The notes beneath the pieces were generated by a model. It saw only the letters and a list, made by a program, of their open reading frames with translations. It was not told the DNA's origin and made no database searches. The position numbers and the translations under genes were made by a program. From assembly GCF_001311785.1 (NCBI RefSeq), contig NZ_BBBX01000017.1:1-64000 (forward strand): a stretch of 64,000 bases of DNA, in the 5' to 3' direction. Position 1 is the first letter of the stretch. Every line of letters starts with the position of its first letter. Below, piece by piece: positions 20,833 through 29,110 of this stretch. This DNA comes from Lacticaseibacillus saniviri JCM 17471 = DSM 24301 (GTDB lineage Bacteria > Bacillota > Bacilli > Lactobacillales > Lactobacillaceae).

Positions 20833-21537
20833 ATGAAAAAGAAACTCTTAGGGTGGCAATTGGGTATTGTCTGGGCGCTTGTTTGGGGTATCGTCATGCT
20901 GGGTTATGTGGTTGTGATGGCGCGTGTGACCAAACCGGATGTTTGGACTGGTGGTCTCCTGATACCGAGTACGCAAACATCGCCAACGGGATTTACCGTT
21001 GGCTGGCTCAGTGGATTTGTGGGCTTTGCGCTTGTCAGTGCCTTCTTTATCACAAGGCGCACGGTAGATACCGCGACAAAAGGCTATCTGTTCAGTGACT
21101 TATTGGGCTCCTTTGGCTTAACTTACGCGGTCTTCACCGCTTTTGTTGTCGGTAGTGCGCTGATTTATCCGCAAACGGGCTTATCTTGGCCAACACAACA
21201 CTGGTTTGGCATTGTGATTGTCGTGGCCGTGTGGTTAGCGATGATGGCGCTTGGTTTGTTGTTTGGCCTCTACATGCTCTCAATCATTGCCAGTTATCGG
21301 CGCATTCGCAGTGGGAGTTATCTCTTGATCATTCCCATCGCATTATTAGGATTGCAGCGACTGGTTTATCTCAATAACTGGGCGATTCAGTTTCCAGGTG
21401 GCACGTATCGGATCTACGCGCTACATCCCACCTTGTTTCTACCATGGTGGTTGATTCTCATCGCCATTGTCCTGTTATTCGCTGGTGTGGTCTGGTTGAC
21501 CAAATACGCCGCAACTCGATTTGAACGAGCACAATAA
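20833..21537 (+). CDS. Multi-pass membrane protein of unknown function
   Basis: I do not recognise the family. The 234-residue protein has about six hydrophobic segments, starting with LGIVWALVWGIVMLGYVVVMA near the N-terminus and ending with LPWWLILIAIVLLFAGVVWL. The second half holds a conserved-looking hairpin around GLYMLSIIASYRRIRSG. Start taken at ATG 20833 with GGAGGT 6 nt upstream; the in-frame ATG at 20776 lies in the preceding terminator. It converges on adaA across a shared terminator. A membrane permease-like or signalling role is possible, but nothing in the sequence decides. Confidence 0.7.
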   Translation: MKKKLLGWQLGIVWALVWGIVMLGYVVVMARVTKPDVWTGGLLIPSTQTSPTGFTVGWLSGFVGFALVSAFFITRRTVDTATKGYLFSDLLGSFGLTYAVFTAFVVGSALIYPQTGLSWPTQHWFGIVIVVAVWLAMMALGLLFGLYMLSIIASYRRIRSGSYLLIIPIALLGLQRLVYLNNWAIQFPGGTYRIYALHPTLFLPWWLILIAIVLLFAGVVWLTKYAATRFERAQ

Positions 21538-22113
21538 AAAGCTGAGCCAACACTCGATAAGAGTGGGCTCAGCTTTATTTTGTTTACGATATTCTCGCGG
21601 GCTCATGCCGGTGTGCTGCTTGAATTGCGTGCTGAAGTAAGTCGCACTGAGACCAATGCGTGCGGCAATTTGATGGATTGCCAGTCTTGTCGTGGTCAAC
21701 AATTCTTTGGCGTGTGCTATTCGAATCGTGATTAAGTGCGCCATCACAGTCATGCCTGTGGTCTTGGTGTAGACGTGTTCGAGATAAGAAGGCGACCCGT
21801 GCACAAGTGTGGCAATTGTGTTGAGATCGAGTGCTTCCGCGTAATGCGCCTCGAGAACGGCGTTAATTTCCGCTACCCAGGTTTCAGCACTCACTTGTTG
21901 CCCAGTAGGCCGACATCGTTTGCACGGCCTGAAACCGGCTGTGAGGGCCTCATCGGTTGTATCAAAAATTACGATATGGTCGCGATTGGGTAACCGCGAG
22001 GCACATGATGGCCGGCAGAAGATGCCGGTACTGGTCACGCCGTAGAAAAATTGGCCGTCAAACGTGGCATCATTGGTGGCAATCGCCGTTAATTGCATGT
22101 CAGTCGGATGCAT
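21475..22113 (-). CDS. adaA: Bifunctional DNA methylphosphotriester methyltransferase/AraC regulator AdaA
   Basis: Adaptive-response activator: the N-terminal zinc domain takes methyl groups from phosphotriesters in DNA (Cys ligands FCRPSC and CKRC), and the C-terminal AraC helix-turn-helix pair (NTIATLVHGSPSYLEHVYTKTTGM; HQIAARIGLSATYFSTQFKQHTGMSP) then activates repair genes. The frame runs through the terminator hairpin at 21534-21580. One more A in the run at 21571-21574 would give a stop just before that hairpin, so the last 38 or so residues are probably an artefact. Divergent from ogt, the AdaB-type partner. Confidence 0.88.
   Translation of the reverse strand: MHPTDMQLTAIATNDATFDGQFFYGVTSTGIFCRPSCASRLPNRDHIVIFDTTDEALTAGFRPCKRCRPTGQQVSAETWVAEINAVLEAHYAEALDLNTIATLVHGSPSYLEHVYTKTTGMTVMAHLITIRIAHAKELLTTTRLAIHQIAARIGLSATYFSTQFKQHTGMSPREYRKQNKAEPTLIECWLSFLLCSFKSSCGVFGQPDHTSE
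21534..21580. terminator. Bidirectional terminator between the membrane gene and adaA
   Basis: AAAGCTGAGCC pairs with GGGCTCAGCTTT, with inner ACTC/GAGT, flanked by A and T runs. Confidence 0.85.
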
Positions 22114-22205
22114 GAGCTCACCTCGGATGAGAAAACCAGATTCTGAAACTTTACCTAGACTGTTTTTGTTAAAATAAAGCCATCAATCAAACGGAGGTTC
22201 AAGTG

Positions 22206-22694
22206 ATGGCACTGTATTATGGACAACTCACATGGCATAAGCAAGCAATGTTTCTGGTGAGCAGCGAGCGCGGCCTCGTTTTTGTGGGGACGCCCAGCAA
22301 ACCGCTCAACGAAATCGATGCGTTCTTCAAAGACATCAGTCTGGTTCACGATCAAACGCGTGTGCAAGCCGCCGCTGATCAGTTGCAGCAGTATTTTGAT
22401 GGCCACGAAACACTCGATATTCCCGTCGACTTCATCAGTGGGACACCGCTTCAACAGCAAGTTTGGCGCACGCTACAACAGATTCCTCGGGGAACCACGT
22501 GGACGTACAGTCAATTGGCTGACGCTGTGGGTAAACCCCAAGCGGTGCGGGCGGTTGCGAGCGCTGTGGGCAAGAATCCCATCACGGTAGTTGTGCCGTG
22601 CCATCGCATTATCCGTAAAAATGGCGACATCGGGCAATACCGCAGTGGTGTGGCGATGAAGCGGACGTTGTTGACGATGGAGGGGGCGATATAA
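22206..22694 (+). CDS. ogt: Methylated-DNA--protein-cysteine S-methyltransferase
   Basis: A 162-residue suicide enzyme that moves the methyl group of O6-methylguanine to its own Cys. The active site VVPCHRII and the helix-turn-helix with the arginine finger (VGKPQAVRAVASAVGKNP) are intact, and the N-terminal ribonuclease-like domain is shorter and more divergent, as usual. Start ATG 22206 with GGAGG upstream; GTG 22203 is also possible. Divergent from adaA, so it is probably induced by methylated AdaA; the shared spacer has only a weak -10 (TAAAAT 22170-22175). Confidence 0.93.
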   Translation: MALYYGQLTWHKQAMFLVSSERGLVFVGTPSKPLNEIDAFFKDISLVHDQTRVQAAADQLQQYFDGHETLDIPVDFISGTPLQQQVWRTLQQIPRGTTWTYSQLADAVGKPQAVRAVASAVGKNPITVVVPCHRIIRKNGDIGQYRSGVAMKRTLLTMEGAI

Positions 22695-22810
22695 CGCGCT
22701 CCAATCCCCAACAATCTCCGTCTAACGGGCTTTTCGCACATGGCACAGAACGCCATGTCCATCAAAGCTCGTTAGTACTCGATTGCTAACCGGGGCTTGT
22801 CGCGCTCTGT
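22694..22810 (-). repeat. Hairpin repeat element, copy 4 (class b)
   Basis: Minus-strand reading: GAGTA faces ACGGA around CTAAC/GTTAG (22722-22726/22771-22775). The outer stem is CCCC/GGGG (22706-22709/22792-22795) and the inner stems are GCTTT/AAAGC and ATGGC/GCCAT. First of three copies in tandem. Confidence 0.85.
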
Positions 22811-22818
22811 CGTGTTTT

Positions 22819-22936
22819 AAACGCGCTCACCCACACTGCCTGTTCCGCCTAACCTAACTAGCGCCAATTGCACAACCCGCAATTCTAGCGCTAGTCCCGT
22901 TAGTGCTCACAGTCACCCGTGTGGGTTCGCACTCTG
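22819..22936 (-). repeat. Hairpin repeat element, copy 5 (class a)
   Basis: Stems CCACAC/GTGTGG (22831-22836/22919-22924) and ACTAGCGC/GCGCTAGT (22857-22864/22888-22895). CTAAC occurs twice in a row at 22849-22858. Minus-strand reading gives the GAGCA/GCGGA loop. Confidence 0.85.
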
Positions 22937-23062
22937 TCGCGCTCTAAACGCGCTCACAAAGGCAAGACACTCCGGTTAGCTCAGCTTTGCCGAATCCATA
23001 ACCCGGATTCTGTCAAAGCCAGCGCTAATCCTCGTGTCTTAACCGCCTTTACTCGCGCTCTA
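22937..23062 (-). repeat. Hairpin repeat element, copy 6 (class c)
   Basis: Stems AAGGC/GCCTT, AGACA/TGTCT, TTAGC/GCTAA (22976-22980/23024-23028), GCTTTG/CAAAGC and GAATCC/GGATTC. On the minus strand the loop is GAGGA facing CCGGA. The central pair is TTAGC/GCTAA instead of CTAAC/GTTAG, a compensated change. Sense-oriented 3' of the DUF2252 gene. Confidence 0.85.
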
Positions 23063-24418
23063 AATCTCTTTATTACTCAAGGCCTCCACGAAGCGCTGAT
23101 AGTCCTTTTGCACCTGTTGGGTATAATCCCGCACCCAGGTGGTCACAGCGTCGTCAAAGGTGTCTTTTTTGCCGAGATAACCCGCAATCAGTGGTAGGGT
23201 TGGACTCTGTGCATGTGATGAGGCGAGAAGGTAGGCACAACTCTTAGCGTAGGTCTGGAAGTTCTCCCAAGAGAGGCTAGTGAGTTCAATACTTTCCTTC
23301 ATGTCCCGGAATTGGCGCACATAATAGCTGTGCTCATCAAGCGTGAAGTAACCGAGGAAAGGATCGGAAGCTTTTTGCAGAATCTTTTGAGCATCGATAA
23401 TCCGCTGGCCTTCAGTGACTTCTTGGCTCCGAGTCAATTCGTGGTGTGGGGTGAAGAAGCGGCGATTTGGCAAGGCTTCTTTGACCTGTAAGACCAAATG
23501 ACTCTGATCGTTACTGGTCAGTAAGACCAAGTAACAGCGCGTGCCAAAGCTGCCGACACCCACACTGTGGCGGATGATATCGGTGACGTGATAGTTAGAG
23601 AGCAACAGATTGATATCGGCGCGCGTGGTTTTGCGATACATATTGATGCCCGCGTGAATCTCTTGATAATTCTTCTCACTCAAGTGAATGGACTTAGGTG
23701 GTAGGTCGCGGAAAATAGTGTGGCCCATTTTGTCCGTGGTAGTGAACTTGTCGACCACGTTCTCGGAATTGTGGCGCATGGCCTTGCTGATGACGGGTTG
23801 TAGGAATTCAGCCGCATCGGGACTCGCATCGAGCTGATCGAGCAGGGTTTTGACTTCACTTGAAATATAGAAGCGATCCAGCGTGGATAGCTCATTGTTG
23901 CTGCGAATCCCTTCGCGGTAAACCTCGGCGGATTCGGTGACCAGCTGCAGGAGGTCTTCGGTTTCAAAGCCGTTGAGCTGTCCCGCTAATACGATACTAG
24001 TCAGTAGGCGCTTGACGTCGAATTCAAAACTCGCGACACCGACTTCATCAAAATCATTGAGATCAAATAATAATTGGCGTTCAGGCGAAGCGTAGAACCC
24101 GAAGTTCCCGATGTGGGCGTCACCGGATGCGACGACCGGGATGTCCGCTTGTTTTTGCGCCGCGAGATCCTCGGCCATCAGTTCAGCGGTGCCGCGGAAG
24201 AAAGCAAAGGATGACGCCGCCATTCGTTCGTGACGCATGGGAATCAACTCTGCAATCAGAGCTGATTCGACCTGCTTAATCGGTTCGAGTGGATCGCGGG
24301 TCGGTACCGTGAATTCAGCTAGTTGTGCGATTGGTTGTGATTGGCGATGTAGCTTGCCGTCTTTTGTGAGTGTATCGTGACTCTGATCGACGTGTAGTTG
24401 CGTGAGATCAAATGCCAT
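23060..24418 (-). CDS. DUF2252 family protein
   Basis: A 452-residue protein of the DUF2252 family, which has a kinase-like (phosphotransferase) fold; no biochemical role is firmly known to me. Family motifs visible are SSFAFFRGTAELMAEDL, SGDAHIGNFGFY (matching a GDxHxxN catalytic-loop pattern) and FDLNDFDEV (a D-x-D-like metal motif). Start ATG 24418 behind GGGGG; the upstream in-frame ATG at 24463 lacks a ribosome site. It follows ktrA by 63 nt in the same direction and may be co-transcribed. Three hairpin repeats lie beyond its stop. Confidence 0.85.
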   Translation of the reverse strand: MAFDLTQLHVDQSHDTLTKDGKLHRQSQPIAQLAEFTVPTRDPLEPIKQVESALIAELIPMRHERMAASSFAFFRGTAELMAEDLAAQKQADIPVVASGDAHIGNFGFYASPERQLLFDLNDFDEVGVASFEFDVKRLLTSIVLAGQLNGFETEDLLQLVTESAEVYREGIRSNNELSTLDRFYISSEVKTLLDQLDASPDAAEFLQPVISKAMRHNSENVVDKFTTTDKMGHTIFRDLPPKSIHLSEKNYQEIHAGINMYRKTTRADINLLLSNYHVTDIIRHSVGVGSFGTRCYLVLLTSNDQSHLVLQVKEALPNRRFFTPHHELTRSQEVTEGQRIIDAQKILQKASDPFLGYFTLDEHSYYVRQFRDMKESIELTSLSWENFQTYAKSCAYLLASSHAQSPTLPLIAGYLGKKDTFDDAVTTWVRDYTQQVQKDYQRFVEALSNKEI

Positions 24419-24481
24419 GTGAAAGCCCCCTTTAATTGTTCCCATTATAAGCAACAATACCAATTAATGCGGGTTTGACGC

Positions 24482-25135
24482 TCACTTGGGCGTGGTGTCG
24501 TCCTGTTCGATCACAATCAACACGTCATTGGCCTGCAAAATTGTGGTGGGTTTGACGGGAATAGTCACGTGGTCATCGCGAATCATGGCCAGAATATTGA
24601 TGTGAGCTTCTTGGCGAATGTTAGCTTCAGCGATGGTTTGATTGACCCATTTGGCATCGGGGTGCATCTCGGTGATCGAAATACCATTAGCCTGATCCAG
24701 GAAGTCCAAAATATTGGGGTTGACCAGGCTTTTGGCGACCTTGGCCCCCATCTCAACTTCCGGCAAAATCACTTGATCGGCTCCGATGCGGTACAGAATC
24801 TTGGCTTGGCGCTTGTCCAATGCCTTGACCACAATCCGTGCGGTGCCTTTTTCTTTGGCCATCATGGTCGCCATAATCGCGGCCTCAAAGTCTTCACCCA
24901 TCGCAAAAACGGCGACGTCAAAATCGCCAATCCCGATGCGATCGAGCACGTCCTCATCGCTTGCGTCACCAGTGACCGCGTGATCGACGGTATCGATAAT
25001 TTCGTTGACCTTATTCATATCCTTATCCACGACGAGCAACTCGACGTCATAGGTGGCTAGGTTCTTCACCAGACTGGTGCCGAAGCGTCCCAGTCCAAAA
25101 ATCACAAAGCTGTGTGCCTGCATTTCTTTTGTCAT
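24482..25135 (-). CDS. ktrA: Potassium uptake regulatory subunit KtrA/KtrC
   Basis: A 217-residue RCK protein gating the KtrB potassium channel-like transporter. The RCK_N Rossmann motif FVIFGLGRFGTSLVKNL, the TGDASDEDVL segment and a C-terminal RCK_C domain (about 140-217) are seen. ATG 25135 is 4 nt after the ktrB stop, so translation is coupled. Binding of ATP/ADP and c-di-AMP is known for this family; gdpP in the same window would influence c-di-AMP levels. Confidence 0.93.
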   Translation of the reverse strand: MTKEMQAHSFVIFGLGRFGTSLVKNLATYDVELLVVDKDMNKVNEIIDTVDHAVTGDASDEDVLDRIGIGDFDVAVFAMGEDFEAAIMATMMAKEKGTARIVVKALDKRQAKILYRIGADQVILPEVEMGAKVAKSLVNPNILDFLDQANGISITEMHPDAKWVNQTIAEANIRQEAHINILAMIRDDHVTIPVKPTTILQANDVLIVIEQDDTTPK

Positions 25136-25139
25136 AGTT

Positions 25140-26528
25140 TTACCCCACAATAATATTTTCTTCTGGATAGTCGATGTGATGGTCGGTGTGTAAGCGGCCA
25201 TTGAGTGCAATCGCCACCGTCATCGGGGAGAGTCGGCCAATGAACATACAGAGCGCCAAGACGATTTTGCCGACAGGGGAGAGCGTTGGCGTCATACCGG
25301 TTGTGACCCCCACGGTACCGGCCGCGCTGGAGGTTTCAAAAATCAGGTCCAGGATCTGCGGATGAAATGGATTGTTGGCCTCACTAAAGTGTAAAATGAG
25401 GACCGTGAGTAAGACCAAAATCGCTAATGTGCCTGAAATGGCGAGCGCTTTTTGAAGTGCCTCGAGTGGCAACCGGCGATTAAAAATCACGAGGTTGCGT
25501 TCACCGCGTAAGGCAGAAATCACAGCGACGAACAACACGGCCAAGCTGATGGTCTTGATCCCGCCGGCGGTACTGGCGGGTGAGCCCCCGATGAACATTA
25601 AGGTGCTACCAATCAGTTTCGCGTAGTCGGTGAGTCCGCCCTGGTTCAGGCTATCGAATCCGGCCGTGCGCAGGGTGACCGATTCGAACGTGGCATTGAG
25701 CAACTTATTGAGCGGGGAAAGTGGGCCCAAGGTCTTGGGATTGTTCCATTCCAACCCCAAAAAGATGACGATGCCAAAGAGGAAGAGACCGGCTGAAGTG
25801 ACGAGCACGAGCTTGGTATGTAAGGAGAGGTGTGTCAGTCGCCGCGAGAGCCGAAACTGCCGCTGCTTGAAGAAGATGCTGAGTTCGTGCAAGACCGTGA
25901 ACCCGAGGCCACCCAAGAGAATGAGAAGCATGAGCACGATGAGGAGTGGACCATTGGTTTGGAACTCGACCAGGCTGTTGTGGCCGATGATGTCAAAACC
26001 GGCGTTACAAAAGGCTGATATGGCGTGGAAAATCCCGTAACCCACCGATTGCAGGAAGGTGTAGTGGAAGTCGCCAAAATAGAAAATGAGTGTCAGTAAG
26101 ATGGCACCGATACCTTCAATGATGGCGGAATATTTGAGGACTCGGCGGACCAATTTGACCATACCACCGACCGAACTCTGGTTGAAGCTGGTCTGAATCG
26201 TGGTGCGATTGCGCAGGCTGATGCGTTGCCGCAGCAGGGTCATCAGCCCGGTAGCGACCGTCATGAAGCCGAGTCCGCCCAGTTGAATCAGCGTAATGAT
26301 GACGATTTTGCCGAACAGGGTCCAGTGGGTCATGGTGTTGACAACGACAAGGCCGGTCACACAGTTAGCGGAAGTCGCGGTGAACAGCGCATCGATAAAC
26401 CCGATACTCTGGCCAGATTGGCTGGCAATCGGTAGACTGAGTAAACACGCTCCGATCAGAATCATGGCCGCAAAACTCAACAGAATCAATTGCGGCGCGG
26501 TGGGATGACGCAACGAGGATAAGGCCAT
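25140..26528 (-). CDS. ktrB: Potassium uptake membrane subunit KtrB
   Basis: A 462-residue TrkH/KtrB transporter with four M1-P-M2-like repeats. The filter loops show the conserved Gly pattern, for example TSANCVTGL, FCNAGFDIIG, RTAGFDS and SSAAGTVGVTTGMTP. The gating glycine-rich loop lies in the third repeat (FIGGSPASTAGGIKT). First gene of ktrB-ktrA. Confidence 0.94.
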   Translation of the reverse strand: MALSSLRHPTAPQLILLSFAAMILIGACLLSLPIASQSGQSIGFIDALFTATSANCVTGLVVVNTMTHWTLFGKIVIITLIQLGGLGFMTVATGLMTLLRQRISLRNRTTIQTSFNQSSVGGMVKLVRRVLKYSAIIEGIGAILLTLIFYFGDFHYTFLQSVGYGIFHAISAFCNAGFDIIGHNSLVEFQTNGPLLIVLMLLILLGGLGFTVLHELSIFFKQRQFRLSRRLTHLSLHTKLVLVTSAGLFLFGIVIFLGLEWNNPKTLGPLSPLNKLLNATFESVTLRTAGFDSLNQGGLTDYAKLIGSTLMFIGGSPASTAGGIKTISLAVLFVAVISALRGERNLVIFNRRLPLEALQKALAISGTLAILVLLTVLILHFSEANNPFHPQILDLIFETSSAAGTVGVTTGMTPTLSPVGKIVLALCMFIGRLSPMTVAIALNGRLHTDHHIDYPEENIIVG

Positions 26529-26624
26529 AGGTTTCCCCTCTTTCTTAGTGTGGCATGGTAAGCATGCGTTACCACTAATGTACCCAACTCAATGCTTAGT
26601 TGCAAAATAAATGGAGGATACAAG

Positions 26625-27143
26625 ATGTCGACAAGTCATGAACGACAATTACAGATCAAAGCCATATTGAAAACAGCGGATGAGGCGATCAGCGCCACTC
26701 ATTTTGCCAAACAGTTCTCAGTCAGCCGTCAAACGATTGTGGGGGATGTAGCCTTGTTGCGGGCACAGGGTGAGGCGATTATCGCGACACCGCAGGGCTA
26801 TCAGTATCAGGCGGAACCCGAAACGACCACGACGATTGTATGCAAGCACACACCAGAAGAGATGCTGGCGGAACTTGAAATCATGATCGAGTATGGCGCC
26901 ACTGTGCGCGATGTCAGTGTGGATCATCCTGTCTACGGTCAGCTGAAGGGACAATTGATGCTCAGCAGCATCAGCGATGTCAAATTGTTTGCGCACCGCG
27001 TGAAGCAGGAACAGGCGCATCTCTTATCGGAGCTGACAGGTGGCATTCATCTGCACACAATCAGCTTGCGTGACCCGGAACAGTTGCCGGCGTTGTTGCA
27101 AGCACTGCAGGAAGCGGGTTTCTTGTACTCAGGAGAAAATTAA
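26625..27143 (+). CDS. niaR: Niacin-responsive transcriptional repressor NiaR
   Basis: A 172-residue repressor (YrxA family): N-terminal helix-turn-helix (ATHFAKQFSVSRQTIVGDVALLRAQG) and C-terminal 3H domain, named after three conserved His residues (VDHPVYGQL; FAHRVKQ; GIHLHTI). It represses NAD-salvage and niacin-transport genes when nicotinic acid is present. ATG 26625 with GGAGG 8 nt upstream. The niacin transporter gene niaP lies 585 nt downstream behind a NiaR-like operator. Confidence 0.92.
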   Translation: MSTSHERQLQIKAILKTADEAISATHFAKQFSVSRQTIVGDVALLRAQGEAIIATPQGYQYQAEPETTTTIVCKHTPEEMLAELEIMIEYGATVRDVSVDHPVYGQLKGQLMLSSISDVKLFAHRVKQEQAHLLSELTGGIHLHTISLRDPEQLPALLQALQEAGFLYSGEN

Positions 27144-27146
27144 ATT

Positions 27147-27265
27147 AGAGCGCAAGCCCACACGGTTTTGGCTGTGAGCACTAACGGGCCTAGCGAAGCA
27201 ATCGTGGGTTTTGACGATTGTCGCTAGGCTGGTTAAGCGGAACAGGCAGTGTGGGCGAGCGCGTT
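27147..27265 (+). repeat. Hairpin repeat element, copy 7 (class a)
   Basis: Sense 3' of niaR. Stems CCACAC/GTGTGG, CTGT/ACAG, GCCTAGCGA/TCGCTAGGC and CAATCGT/ACGATTG. The loop GAGCA faces GCGGA. The CTAAC partner is GTTAA here, so one pair is lost. Confidence 0.85.
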
Positions 27266-27380
27266 TAGAGTGTGACGAGCCCCGGGTAGCAATCGAGTAC
27301 TAACGGGCTTTGAGGCCCATGGCGGTCTATACCATGTACGAAAAGCGAGTTAGACGGAGATTGTTGGGGCTTGGACCACG
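27266..27380 (+). repeat. Hairpin repeat element, copy 8 (class b)
   Basis: Directly adjacent to copy 7. Stems AGCCCC/GGGGCT, ATC/GAT, CTAAC/GTTAG, GCTTT/AAAGC (CTTT/AAAG core) and CATGG/CCATG. The loop GAGTA faces ACGGA. Flanks are GAGTGTGAC and TTGGACCACGTTTAATC. Confidence 0.85.
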
Positions 27381-27398
27381 TTTAATCTAAAAATAGCG

Positions 27399-27431
27399 AA
27401 AAAAGGTTGTGAAATCTCGCAGCCTTTTTTT
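27399..27431 (+). terminator. Terminator after niaR
   Basis: AAAAAAGGTTG pairs with CAGCCTTTTTTT around a short loop. It comes after the two hairpin repeats. Confidence 0.8.
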
Positions 27432-27435
27432 ATGT

Positions 27436-27569
27436 GACGAATTGTCAAATCAAGTGCAACGTTTGACCATAAAAGACTTCATGTGGTGTTTTCCAGCCTA
27501 AGACCTTGCGAGGACGATGAGTCTTTTTTTATGTTCTTACAGGTGTTGTACTTGAAGTGTAAATTCGTC
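27436..27569 (-). mobile_element. Internally deleted IS30-family element (relic with both ends)
   Basis: The minus strand at about 27449-27520 encodes HRPRKVLGWKTPHEVFYGQ and then LHLI and a stop, the hallmark C-terminus of IS30-family transposases. The ends 27436-27460 and 27545-27569 are inverted repeats of each other (about 21 of 25 positions match). The inside, nearly all of the transposase, is missing, leaving 134 bp that could only move in trans. Confidence 0.8.
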
Positions 27570-27640
27570 GTACCAATTATTGTGATAACAACTCAAAAAC
27601 ATATACCAATAGCTATAAAACACATCAATTGGAACGCCGC

Positions 27641-27669
27641 TTGACAATTACAGCCAAATGGCGTGAACT
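27641..27669 (+). promoter_or_regulatory. Promoter of niaP
   Basis: TTGACA (27641-27646), 17-nt spacer, TGAACT (27664-27669). The -10 is poor, but the operator sits right after it. Confidence 0.55.
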
Positions 27670-27685
27670 AGGAGTTACCGTTTAG

Positions 27686-27699
27686 GGTGTCAAGACACC
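27686..27699 (+). promoter_or_regulatory. NiaR operator candidate
   Basis: GGTGTCAAGACACC, with 6-bp perfect inverted arms, lies about 10 nt after the expected start of transcription of niaP and before its start codon. It resembles known NiaR sites as I remember them, and the repressor gene is next door. Confidence 0.75.
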
Positions 27700-27728
27700 T
27701 AGCTAGGAAAAATTTGGGGGTGATCGGT

Positions 27729-28914
27729 GTGCAACAAACAGCACCGAAGAAATTATTGGTTGTATCGGGATTGGCGTGGCTTTTTGATGCCATGGATGTG
27801 GGCTTACTCGCTTTTGTCATCGCAGCATTGAAGACAGAGTGGCAATTAACGCCTGGTCAGATGGGATGGATTGGTAGTGTCAGTTCAATCGGGATGGCGG
27901 TTGGCGCGATTTTCTTCGGAATTTTAGCTGACCGCATTGGCCGCAAAGATGTGTTGATTTTTACGCTGTTGCTCTTCTCCGTCGGGGCAGGGTTATCCGC
28001 GTTTGCGACAGGCTACACGATTTTCTTAGTGATTCGATTCTTCGTTGGCGCGGGATTGGGCGGTGAATTGCCCGTCGCCTCAACATTGGTGTCGGAACAA
28101 GTGGCGCCAGAACATCGCGGGCGCATGGTCGTGCTGCTGGAGAGCTTCTGGGCGGGTGGCTGGTTATTGGCCGCCATCATCGCTTATCTCGTGATGCCAA
28201 CGTGGGGCTGGCGTGTCGCTGTGTTGGGTTCTGCACTCACGGCACTCTACGCGCTTTACCTACGCTACGGCTTACACGAAGCACCACACGCGAGCGGCCA
28301 GCGGCAATCTGTTGGGCAAAGTCTACGTCAGTTATGGCAGCCCACTTATTGGCGGGCGACGCTGATGCTATGGATTGTGTGGTTCATGGTTGTGTTCTCT
28401 TATTACGGCATGTTCCTCTGGCTACCGAGCGTCATGGTGCTCAAGGGCTTCACCATGATCAACAGTTTTGGGTACACGTTACTGATGACCATCGCGCAGC
28501 TGCCGGGTTATTTTGTTGCCGCGTGGTTGATTGAAAAATGGGGTCGCAAGTCAGTCTTGGTTTGGTTCTTGCTGGGGACAGCTGCGAGTGCCATCGCATT
28601 TGGCCTGGCCAACAATACGGCAATGCTGCTAACAGCGGGGAGTCTATTGTCCTTCTTCAACCTGGGGGCATGGGGCGCACTGTACGCGTACTCACCAGAA
28701 CAATATTCCGCAGTGATCCGGGCCCAGTGGTAGTGGGATTGCCGCTGGGGTGGGTCGAATTGGCGGTATCTTAGGGCCGCTGTTGGTCGGTTCGCTGGTC
28801 GCACAAGGTGTCAGTCTGCCACTGATTTTTGGTATTTTTGCTGGCGCGATTGTGATTGCCGTTGTTGCGATCATTACGCTAGGTCGCGAAACAATGGGTG
28901 TGCCGCTGGAGTAA
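27729..28914 (+). CDS. niaP: Niacin/nicotinamide transporter NiaP (MFS; frameshifted)
   Basis: An MFS transporter with the NiaP/NaiP signature (GLAWLFDAMDVGLLAFVIAAL; GGELPVASTLVSE; LLESFWAGGWL), very like B. subtilis NaiP. The frame breaks near 28720-28727 (GGGCCCAG). Removing one C gives RASGSGIAAGVGRIGG and the last two membrane helices, ending at TAA 28912-28914; total about 394 residues, the family size. Start taken at GTG 27729 behind a GGGGG run; the in-frame ATG-like start at 27687 would put coding inside the operator. Regulated by NiaR (see operator). Confidence 0.88.
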
Positions 28915-28926
28915 GCACCGCAATTG

Positions 28927-28972
28927 AAAATAGCTGTCCTAAACCGATAGTGGTTTGGGACAGCTATTTTTG
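28927..28972 (+). terminator. Terminator after niaP
   Basis: AAAATAGCTGTCC...AAACC pairs with GGTTT.GGACAGCTATTTT (one mismatch or wobble), then T-rich. It supports the restored niaP end just upstream. Confidence 0.85.
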
Positions 28973-28994
28973 TGTTTTGGCGGCACTGTTGGGT

Positions 28995-29110
28995 TAAACG
29001 CGCTCCAAAAGGCAAAACATTCCGGTTAGCGCATCTTTGACGAACCCATAGACCGGATTCTGCCAAAGATTTTGCTAATCCTCATGTTTTAACCGCCTTT
29101 TGTCACGCTC
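28995..29110 (-). repeat. Hairpin repeat element, copy 9 (class c)
   Basis: Minus-strand reading: GAGGA-TTAGC faces GCTAA-CCGGA. Outer stem AAAAGGC/GCCTTTT, then ACAT/ATGT, inner ATCTTTG/CAAAGAT. Same class as copy 6, but the inner stem has changed on both sides. Confidence 0.85.

Noticed and set aside
22694-23062. CRISPR array
   Set aside because: The repeated units are long, different hairpins without short identical repeats and equal spacers, and no cas genes are present.
27687-27728. Earlier start of niaP
   Set aside because: It would begin inside the NiaR operator and adds residues not found in NiaP proteins.
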